The notes under the pieces were generated by a model. That model did not search any database and was not told the origin of the DNA. It was given only the letters and a program-made list of their open reading frames with translations. A program made the position numbers and the translations under genes. A stretch of DNA of 64,000 nucleotides, taken from positions 124,001 through 188,000 of the forward strand of contig NZ_FNPH01000006.1 of the NCBI RefSeq assembly GCF_900107255.1, written 5' to 3'. Numbering within the stretch: position 1 is the stretch's first letter; every line of letters begins with the position of its first letter. Below are positions 24,169 through 30,692 of this stretch, in pieces. The DNA comes from Micromonospora pattaloongensis. Its GTDB lineage: Bacteria; Actinomycetota; Actinomycetes; Mycobacteriales; Micromonosporaceae.

Positions 24169-25068
24169 TCAGATCAGGCCGGCGCGCGACCACAGCGCGC
24201 GGCCCGGACCGGCGATCAGACCCAGGTCGGAGAGGTAGCCGGAGACCCGCTGCGCGGACCACCGCAGGGTCGCCCGGAAGTGCGGGTTCGCCCGGGCGGC
24301 GGCGCGTCCGACGCGCGGCGGGATGCCGACCGCGGCGTAGACCCGAGGGTGGACCAGACGGTTGGCGATCGAGTACGCGGCGCGGCCGATGGTGACCCGC
24401 GCGTACGCCATGGTCAGCGGGCCGGCGGCCTCGACCTGGCGGACCAGCTCCTCGCGGGCGAAGCGGACGTGCCGGGCCTCCTCGACGACGTGGATGCGGG
24501 AGACCATCCTGATCAGCGGCTGCAGCGACTCGTCGGCCATGATCTCGCGTTGCAGCGCGTCGAGGATCTCCTCGGCGATCAGGATCGCGGCGTACATGTG
24601 CGGGCCGGTGGCGGTCGTTTTGAGGTAGCGGCCGAGCAGGTGGTCGAAGGTGCTCGCGGTGTAGACCGGGCAGTCCAGCGCCTCGATCAGCCGGCCGAAC
24701 ATGATGGAGTGCCGGCACTCGTCGGCGACCTCGGTCAACATGTACTGCGCGTGCCGGCTCGTGGGGTCGGCGTCGTAGTAGTGCCGGATCAGCATCTGCA
24801 TGAGGATGGTCTCGAACCAGAGGCCGGCGCTGGCGGCGCTGACGACCTCGTGCTTGGTCAGCTCGATGCGCTGTGCCTCGGTGAGCTGGTGCCACAGCTC
24901 GGTGCCGTAGAGGCTGCTGCGGTGCGGGGCGAGCCAGTACGCGTCCGGGCGGTGCGGCGCGTCCCAGTCAATCTCCACAGTGGGGTCGTAGTTGGTGCGT
25001 ACCGACGCGGTGAGCAGCCGGTCGGCGACGCTCTCGCGGGTGGACGGGGTGCCGGACAGCGCCTCCAT
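24169..25068 (-). CDS. AurF-like diiron oxygenase
   Basis: 299 residues of mostly helical sequence. Ligand-type motifs of the p-aminobenzoate N-oxygenase (AurF) family are present in order: a first Glu helix near EVVSAASAGLWFE, EVADECRHSIMF, IAEEILDALQRE and HVVEEARHVRFAREEL. AurF-like enzymes bind two irons and oxidise amines or C-H bonds; this substrate is unknown. It is divergent from a TetR gene across a short region packed with operator-like repeats, so it is very likely the target of that regulator. Confidence 0.85.
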   Translation of the reverse strand: MEALSGTPSTRESVADRLLTASVRTNYDPTVEIDWDAPHRPDAYWLAPHRSSLYGTELWHQLTEAQRIELTKHEVVSAASAGLWFETILMQMLIRHYYDADPTSRHAQYMLTEVADECRHSIMFGRLIEALDCPVYTASTFDHLLGRYLKTTATGPHMYAAILIAEEILDALQREIMADESLQPLIRMVSRIHVVEEARHVRFAREELVRQVEAAGPLTMAYARVTIGRAAYSIANRLVHPRVYAAVGIPPRVGRAAARANPHFRATLRWSAQRVSGYLSDLGLIAGPGRALWSRAGLI

Positions 25069-25092
25069 GACCGTCTCCTATGAACCGTCTGG

Positions 25093-25135
25093 TATTGACG
25101 TTACCGCTATTGACGTTACCGCTGGTAACTGTTAC
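25093..25135. promoter_or_regulatory. TetR operator region with overlapping palindromes
   Basis: TATTGACGTTACCGC occurs twice head to tail (25093-25107 and 25108-25122). The second copy runs into the perfect palindrome GTTACC-GCT-GGTAAC (25115-25129), which overlaps GTAAC-T-GTTAC (25125-25135). It lies between the divergent AurF-like gene and the TetR gene, as expected for an autoregulating TetR operator covering both promoters. Confidence 0.75.
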
Positions 25136-25145
25136 GAGTAGTAGC

Positions 25146-25907
25146 ATGCAAGCGGACGTGACGGATGTCAATGGCCCCGATCGGGCCCATGTCAGTGGCC
25201 CCGATCGGGCCACCGGGGATACCGGCCGACCCGCCCCGGCGACCCCGCCCACCGGTGGAGGCGGCCGCAAGGCGCGCTGGGCCGCGCACCGCGAGCACCG
25301 CCGGGTGGAGCTGATCGGCGCGGCGATCCAGGCCGTCCTGGAGTACGGACCCGACGTCGACATGGACCAGGTCGCGTCGGCCGCCGGGGTCACCAAGCCG
25401 GTGCTCTACCGCTACTTCGCGGACAAGGCGCAGCTCTGGCTCGCGGTCGGCGAACATCTGGCGTCCGTCGTCATCGACGCGGTGACACCCGCGATCGAGA
25501 AGGTGCGCGAGGAGCGCGACGTCATCGAGGCCGCCATCGACGCGTACCTGGGGGTGCTGGAGACGCACCCCCGGCTCTACCGCTTCGTCATGCGGCAGTC
25601 GGAGTTCTCCGGCGTGCACCAGATGATCGTCGCCACCAGCCAGCAGGTGTCGGCGGGTCTGGCCCGGGTGATCGGCGACCGGCTGCGGTCGCTCGGTCTC
25701 GACGCCGGTCCGGCCGAGCCGTGGGCGTACGGCCTGGTGGGTTTCGTGCAGGCGGTCGGGGACTGGTGGGTGTCGCACGGGCAGCCGATCCGACGTGCCG
25801 CGCTCACCGACTACCTCACGACCCTGCTGTGGAGCGGCATCGACGGGGTACGCCGCACCGCCGACCTGCCGCGCACGTTCACCGACGCGGTAGGGGGGAC
25901 CCGGTGA
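25146..25907 (+). CDS. TetR-family transcriptional regulator
   Basis: 253 residues from ATG 25146; ATG 25080 is rejected because it would place the operator repeats inside the gene. The helix-turn-helix is RRVELIGAAIQAVLEYGPDV followed by DMDQVASAAGVTKPVLYRYF. The ligand domain includes EAAIDAYLGVLETHPRLYRF and GLVGFVQAVGDWWVSHG, similar to regulators of lipid or redox genes. A disordered N-terminal extension of about 45 residues is unusually long. The next gene overlaps by four bases. Confidence 0.9.
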   Translation: MQADVTDVNGPDRAHVSGPDRATGDTGRPAPATPPTGGGGRKARWAAHREHRRVELIGAAIQAVLEYGPDVDMDQVASAAGVTKPVLYRYFADKAQLWLAVGEHLASVVIDAVTPAIEKVREERDVIEAAIDAYLGVLETHPRLYRFVMRQSEFSGVHQMIVATSQQVSAGLARVIGDRLRSLGLDAGPAEPWAYGLVGFVQAVGDWWVSHGQPIRRAALTDYLTTLLWSGIDGVRRTADLPRTFTDAVGGTR

Positions 25908-26197
25908 GTTACGACGGACCCGCGCTGATCGGCGCGACGCCGGTGCGGCTGCGGCTGGCCGGACGGTGGGAGCCGATCGACGGCCGCTACCACTGGGGTG
26001 GCCGCGTCGCGCCCGACCCGGCGATCGCCCAGCTCGTGCGGGCGGGGCGGCGCGACGTGCGGGTGACCATCGCCGACCGGTCCGCGCCGGCGCGGCTCGC
26101 CGAGGTCGACCCGTGGGGCGGCGTGCGGATCACCGGAGTGGGGACGCCGCCCTGGCCCGCGGAGGAGGAAGACGACGACGGCGCCGGTTCACCGTAG
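25904..26197 (+). CDS. DUF4873-like small protein
   Basis: 97 residues from GTG 25904, overlapping the TetR stop (GTGA), with a GGGGGGAC ribosome-site-like run. The pattern SYDGPALIG, VRLRLAGRWEPIDGRYHWGGRV matches the DUF4873 family, found near or fused to flavin monooxygenases. A short acidic tail follows (EEEDDDGAG). Its role is unknown; genomic company here (diiron oxygenase, flavin enzymes) supports a redox accessory role. Confidence 0.7.
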   Translation: MSYDGPALIGATPVRLRLAGRWEPIDGRYHWGGRVAPDPAIAQLVRAGRRDVRVTIADRSAPARLAEVDPWGGVRITGVGTPPWPAEEEDDDGAGSP

Positions 26198-26212
26198 CGT
26201 CCACATCGGAGC

Positions 26213-26833
26213 CTAACGGCCGGGGAGCAGGTCCTCGAACGGGGTCGGGTTGTCGAACGGGTCGACCGGCTCGCCGGCCCGGCCCGCCGCGACCAGCGGC
26301 GCGAACTCGCCGGCCGCCCGTTCGATGCGCTCGCCCAGGGCCCGACTCGTCGCGCCGCCGCCGGCGCCCCAGTCCTCGGCGGCCGCGAACACCCCGGTCG
26401 GCACGACCAGCGCGCGCAGGTAACTGAACAACGGCCGCAGCGCGTGGTCCAGCACCAGCGAGTGTCGCGCCGTGCCGGCGGTCGCGGCGATGAGCACCGG
26501 CGCGCCGACCAGCGTGTCCTTGCCGAGCACGTCGAAGAAGGTCTTGAACAGGCCGCTGTACGAGGCGGTGAAGACCGGCGTCACGGCGATCAGCCCGTCG
26601 GCGCCGGCGACGGTGTCGATGGCGGCGCGCAGCGGCGGGGCCGGGAAACCGGTCAGCAGGTTGTCGGTCAGCTCGTGGGCGTGCCCGCGCAGCTCCACGA
26701 CCTCGGTCCGCGGGGTGACGTCCCGGTCCCGCAGCGCGGCCTCGGTCGCGGCGGCGAGCCGGTCGGCCAGCAGTCGGGTCGCCGAGGGCTGGCTCAGGCC
26801 GGCGGTGACGACCGCGACGGTCCGCTCCGTCAT
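26213..26833 (-). CDS. NAD(P)H-dependent FMN reductase (LLM-partnered, CE1759-like)
   Basis: 206 residues with a flavodoxin-like fold: VAVVTAGLSQPSATRLLADRL (phosphate loop), VTPVFTASYSGLFKTFFDVL (flavin loop), and GAPVLIAATAGTARHSLVLDHALRPLFSYL. It matches the reductase type paired with luciferase-like monooxygenases, supplying reduced FMN. Its ATG overlaps the stop of the monooxygenase gene by four bases, giving a strict two-component pair. Confidence 0.87.
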   Translation of the reverse strand: MTERTVAVVTAGLSQPSATRLLADRLAAATEAALRDRDVTPRTEVVELRGHAHELTDNLLTGFPAPPLRAAIDTVAGADGLIAVTPVFTASYSGLFKTFFDVLGKDTLVGAPVLIAATAGTARHSLVLDHALRPLFSYLRALVVPTGVFAAAEDWGAGGGATSRALGERIERAAGEFAPLVAAGRAGEPVDPFDNPTPFEDLLPGR

Positions 26834-27942
26834 CGGCCCGGTCCCGCCGTCGCCCCGCCGTTCGTCCCGGCCGAGGCCGCCGCCACCCGGCTGGCGTGGG
26901 TGGGCGCGTCCGGCACGTGCGCGGGCCTGCGGGCGGCGAACTCCTTGCGCAGCACCGGGACGACCTCTTCGCCGAGCAGGTCGAGCTGTTCGAGCACCGT
27001 CTTGAGCGGCAGTCCGGCGTGGTCCATCAGGAACAGCTGCCGCTGGTAGTCGCCGACGTACTCCCGGAACCCCAGGGTCCGGTCGATCACCTGCTGCGGG
27101 CTGCCCACGGTCAGCGGCGTCTGCGTCATGAAGTCCTCCAGCGACGGGCCGTGGCCGTAGACCGGCGCGTTGTCGAAGTAGGGCCGGAACTCCCGGACGG
27201 CGTCCTGGGAGTTGCGGCGCATGAACACCTGTCCGCCGAGGCCCACGATGGCCTGGTCGGGAGAGCCGTGGCCGTAGTGGGCGAAGCGGCGGCGGTACAG
27301 CTCGACCATCCGGCGGGTGTGCTCGGCGGGCCAGAAGATGTTGTTGTGGAAGAAGCCGTCACCGTAGTAGGCGGCCTGCTCGGCGATCTCGGGGCTGCGG
27401 ATCGAGCCGTGCCACACGAACGGCGGCACGCCGTCGAGCGGCCGCGGGGTCGAGGTGAAGCCCTGCAGCGGGGTGCGGAACTTGCCTTCCCAGTCCACGA
27501 CCTCTTCGTCCCAGAGCCGACGCAGCAGCGCGTAGTTCTCGATGGCCAGGGGGATGCCGTTGCGGATGTCCTGGCCGAACCACGGGTAGACCGGGCCGGT
27601 GTTGCCGCGGCCCATCATCAGGTCGACCCGGCCGTCGGCCAGGTGCTGCAGCATCGCGTAGTCCTCGGCGATCTTCACCGGGTCGTTCGTGGTGATCAGC
27701 GTCGTCGAGGTGGACAGGATCAGGCGCTCGGTCCGGGCGGCGAGGTAGCCGAGCATCGTCGTCGGGGACGACGGCACGAACGGCGGGTTGTGGTGCTCGC
27801 CGGTCGCGAAGACGTCCAGCCCGATCTCCTCGGCCTTGAGCGCGATGGTCACCATCGCCTTGATCCGCTCCGCCTCGCCCGGTGTCCGACCGGTTGTCGG
27901 ATCCGGGGTGACGTCGCCGACGGTGAAGATCCCGAACTGCAT
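26830..27942 (-). CDS. Luciferase-like FMN-dependent monooxygenase (CE1758-like)
   Basis: 370 residues, TIM-barrel luciferase-like family: MQFGIFTVGDVTPD start, EIGLDVFATGEHHNPPFVPS, RLILSTSTTLITTNDPVKIAE, LADGRVDLMMGRGNTGPVYPWFG split by the flavin-binding bulge, GVPPFVWHGSIRSPEIAEQ and GSPQQVIDRTLGF. It uses reduced FMN from the overlapping reductase gene to oxygenate an unknown substrate. The tail after residue 340 is disordered. A strong 9-bp palindrome at 27973-27996 lies just upstream. Confidence 0.88.
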   Translation of the reverse strand: MQFGIFTVGDVTPDPTTGRTPGEAERIKAMVTIALKAEEIGLDVFATGEHHNPPFVPSSPTTMLGYLAARTERLILSTSTTLITTNDPVKIAEDYAMLQHLADGRVDLMMGRGNTGPVYPWFGQDIRNGIPLAIENYALLRRLWDEEVVDWEGKFRTPLQGFTSTPRPLDGVPPFVWHGSIRSPEIAEQAAYYGDGFFHNNIFWPAEHTRRMVELYRRRFAHYGHGSPDQAIVGLGGQVFMRRNSQDAVREFRPYFDNAPVYGHGPSLEDFMTQTPLTVGSPQQVIDRTLGFREYVGDYQRQLFLMDHAGLPLKTVLEQLDLLGEEVVPVLRKEFAARRPAHVPDAPTHASRVAAASAGTNGGATAGPGR

Positions 27943-27972
27943 GTGCGCTCCTCAGCTGTCCTTAACCCCATA

Positions 27973-27996
27973 CATTAGTTGACGCGGCAACTAATG
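27973..27996. promoter_or_regulatory. Palindromic operator before the luciferase-like gene
   Basis: CATTAGTTG and CAACTAATG are perfect 9-bp arms around ACGCGG, 31 bp upstream of the monooxygenase start. The TTAGTTG...CAACTAA form is that of MarR-type redox or phenolic regulators. No MarR gene lies nearby. Confidence 0.65.
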
Positions 27997-28023
27997 CGGC
28001 GGCGCACCGCCGGCCGGCCCGGA

Positions 28024-30660
28024 TCACCCGCCCGCTGGGGAATTCCCGCCGCCGGCGACCGGAAACGACGTCCGTGCCCGGCGGACAACGCGGCCGGCCC
28101 GCTCACGCAGCGGGCGCAGCGCCGCGGACACCCGTGCGGCGGCGCTGGCGGCCACCCGGGCGTAGCCGATCCCGAGCGCCAGCGAGGCCAGCAGGGCCAA
28201 CAGCTTCGAGTGCTCGTCGAGGCGCGGGTAGACCTGCCAGTGGACGAGATAGATGTAGAGCGAACTGCCGGCGAGCACGCCCGCCGCCCGGTTCAGCGCC
28301 GGCAGGCTCGGCAGGCTCGGCACCCAGACCAGCAGCCACAGCCCGGCGATGATGAGCGCTTCCCGCTCCGGCGCGCCGAAGAAGCTCGGCACGGTGGCCA
28401 GCACCGCCACGCTCACCGCCAACCGCTGCCACCGCTCGGTCGCCTTCCCCGCCGCCCAGCCCAGCGCGAACAGCCAGAAGACGACGACCGGCGAGGAGAT
28501 CGGCACGTCGGGGCGAAGCCCGCCGATGTCGTAGCGGGCGACCAGCGCCGCCGTCATCAGGGCCATCGGCAACCCGAACGGGATGCGTCGCTCCAGCCGG
28601 TCCACGAACGGCAGCGCCATGACCGCGGCCAGGGTCAGCAGGATGGCGACCAGCGCCTCGATGAACCAGAAGTGCCATTCCGAACGGCCGTCGCGGGGCC
28701 CGAGAACGTGGTTCAGGAGGAACACGTTCGTCAGTCGATAGTCGTCGGTGGCCAGCAGTGCCAGGGCGATCCAGGTCATGCTGGGCACCGCGATCCGCGC
28801 CACGCTGCCCGCGACGTGCCGGACCCGCTGCCGCCGCTTCGCGTCGGTGAGGTGGAACCGGGCGAAGTTGAAGCCCGCGAGACCGAGCAGCACGTGCGCG
28901 CCGCCCTTGATCGTGAACAGCGGGATGTGCGAGCCGACGATGAGCACGATCGCGACGGCGCGCAACGCGACACTGGTCTCCAGCGCCCGACCTCGGGTGC
29001 GCGCGGGGCGCGGCGGCTGGCGCAGCTCGCGGATCGGCAGCGCGTGCCAACCGACGGGCAGCCGGCCGAGCGCCTGTTCGAGGCGGAGCGACATCTCCAC
29101 ATACGACAGCGAGTCGCCGCCCAGGCTGACGAAGCTGCTGTCCGGGGTGACATCGTCGCGGTCGAGCAGCTCGGCGTAGAGCCGGCACAGGTCGACCGGG
29201 CCGGGCGCGGGTGCCGGCGTGGACCGGGGCGCAGGCGCTCCGGCGGTGCGGGCGAGCTCCCGTACGGCGACGTGGTCCGGCTTGCCGGTGGGCAGCCGGG
29301 GCAGTTCGGTGACGAAGCAGACCCGTACCGCCCGGGCCGGCGCCCCGCACTCGCCGACCACCAGCCGTCGGACCCGACCGACGTCGCCGTCACCCCCCTG
29401 GACCGCCACGATCAGCTCGTCGTCCGCCCCGACACAGCACGTCGTCAGGCCGTGCCGGTCGAGCGCCGCCTCGACGCGCTGCGGATCGATCCGCACCCCG
29501 AGAATCTTCGCGAACCGGCTCCGACGCCCGATCAGCTCATACAACCCGTCCGGGGTGCGCCGCGCGATGTCCCCGGTGCGCAGCTCGTCGACCGTGCGGC
29601 CCAACCCCAGGTCCGCACGCGTCTCGGCGTACCCGAGCATCACGTTGGGCCCGGTGTAGACGAGCTCGCCGGCCTCCGGGTCGGGGTGGTCCGGCAGCGG
29701 CGCCAGCCGGAAGGCGCCGCCCGGCACCGGCACGCCGATCGCCTCCGGATGCGAGGCCGCGAGCTCCGGTGGCAGGTACGCCATCCGCGCGGTCGCCTCC
29801 GTCTGCCCGTACATCACGAACAGGTCCCAGCCGTCCCGCCGGCCGACCGTCGCCCAGTGCCGGACCCGGTCGGGCGCGAGCCGGCCGCCGGCCTGGGTGA
29901 CGTAGCGCAGGTGCGGCAGCCGCATGGCGGCGAAGCCGACCCGGTCGAGCAGCTCGAAGGTGTACGGCACGCCGGCGAACGTTGTGCCCCGCCGATCCCG
30001 GAACAGCTCCCAGAAGCACGCGTCGGCCACGGACAGCTCGGTCAGGATCAGGCCGGCGCCGCGCGCCAGGTGGCTGTTGATGACGGACAGGCCGTAGCAG
30101 TAGTGCATCGGCAGCGTCGTCGCGGCGCGGTCGCCGGGCCGGATGTCGAGGTATTCCGCGATCGCCTCCGCGTTGGCCCGCACATTGTCGTACGAGACCC
30201 GGACCAGCTTGGGTGAGCCCGTCGACCCGGAGGTGCTCAACAGCAGCGCGAGGTCGGGGTGCAGGGCGTGCGTGGAGATCGCGCGTCGCTCGTCGACCTG
30301 CCACCGGCCGTCCGTCGGCCCCGCGACGACGTCCGGGTCGTACGCCGCGATGAGGGATTCCATGGCGGCGGGGTTGTCCCCGGGGACCAGCAGCACGGGG
30401 TGCCCCGCGGCCAGCGCCGCGAGGTACACCACGACGGCGTCGACCGTGTTCGCCCCGGCCAGCAGCACCAGCCGTCGGTGCCGGCCGAGGCGCTGCGCGG
30501 TGTCGGCGACCCGCGCCGCGAGCGCGCGATAGGACATCTCACCGTCGGCCGTGATGATCGCCGGTCGGTCGCCGTGTCCGGCCAGGTCGCGCGCGAAGGG
30601 CACGGTCGCGGTGTCCGGGAGCAGGTCCGGGAGCAGGTCAGGGAGGGGTGCCACGGCCAC
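28024..30660 (-). CDS. Adenylating enzyme-carrier-membrane acyltransferase fusion
   Basis: 878 residues from GTG 30660. Residues 15-465 are an AMP-forming ligase with all core motifs: STSGSTGSPKLVRVSYDN, YGQTEA, ELRTGDIARR, GRRSRFAKILGVRI, and K460 in LPTGKPDHV. Residues 485-560 are an acyl/peptidyl carrier with S517 in LGGDSL. Residues 580-860 have about ten membrane spans with the acyltransferase-3-like start LRAVAIVLIVGSHIPLFTI. The layout suggests activation of an acid, loading on the carrier, and transfer across the membrane, like DltA-DltC-DltB in one chain but with a different acyltransferase. A perfect iron-box-like palindrome precedes it. The N-terminal LPDLLPDLLPD comes from a 12-bp repeat. 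Confidence 0.85.
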   Translation of the reverse strand: MAVAPLPDLLPDLLPDTATVPFARDLAGHGDRPAIITADGEMSYRALAARVADTAQRLGRHRRLVLLAGANTVDAVVVYLAALAAGHPVLLVPGDNPAAMESLIAAYDPDVVAGPTDGRWQVDERRAISTHALHPDLALLLSTSGSTGSPKLVRVSYDNVRANAEAIAEYLDIRPGDRAATTLPMHYCYGLSVINSHLARGAGLILTELSVADACFWELFRDRRGTTFAGVPYTFELLDRVGFAAMRLPHLRYVTQAGGRLAPDRVRHWATVGRRDGWDLFVMYGQTEATARMAYLPPELAASHPEAIGVPVPGGAFRLAPLPDHPDPEAGELVYTGPNVMLGYAETRADLGLGRTVDELRTGDIARRTPDGLYELIGRRSRFAKILGVRIDPQRVEAALDRHGLTTCCVGADDELIVAVQGGDGDVGRVRRLVVGECGAPARAVRVCFVTELPRLPTGKPDHVAVRELARTAGAPAPRSTPAPAPGPVDLCRLYAELLDRDDVTPDSSFVSLGGDSLSYVEMSLRLEQALGRLPVGWHALPIRELRQPPRPARTRGRALETSVALRAVAIVLIVGSHIPLFTIKGGAHVLLGLAGFNFARFHLTDAKRRQRVRHVAGSVARIAVPSMTWIALALLATDDYRLTNVFLLNHVLGPRDGRSEWHFWFIEALVAILLTLAAVMALPFVDRLERRIPFGLPMALMTAALVARYDIGGLRPDVPISSPVVVFWLFALGWAAGKATERWQRLAVSVAVLATVPSFFGAPEREALIIAGLWLLVWVPSLPSLPALNRAAGVLAGSSLYIYLVHWQVYPRLDEHSKLLALLASLALGIGYARVAASAAARVSAALRPLRERAGRVVRRARTSFPVAGGGNSPAGG

Positions 30661-30668
30661 ACCCTAAA

Positions 30669-30684
30669 GTAAGGCTAGCCTTAC
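30669..30684. promoter_or_regulatory. Iron box (DtxR/IdeR/DmdR-type) before the fusion enzyme
   Basis: GTAAGGCTAGCCTTAC is a perfect 16-bp palindrome eight bases upstream of the GTG at 30660. It matches 11 of 14 positions of the DtxR-type half TTAGGTTAGCCTAA. TAGGGT just inside could act as a -10, making the message leaderless. Control by an iron-sensing repressor is therefore likely. Confidence 0.7.
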
Positions 30685-30692
30685 CCGCACCC

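Noticed and set aside
25080-25145. Longer N-terminus for the TetR gene
   Set aside because: It would translate the operator repeats; no ribosome site is seen before ATG 25080.
27979-30216. Plus-strand frame of 745 codons opposite the fusion enzyme
   Set aside because: Low-complexity Arg/Gln/Asp-rich translation; all motifs lie on the minus strand.
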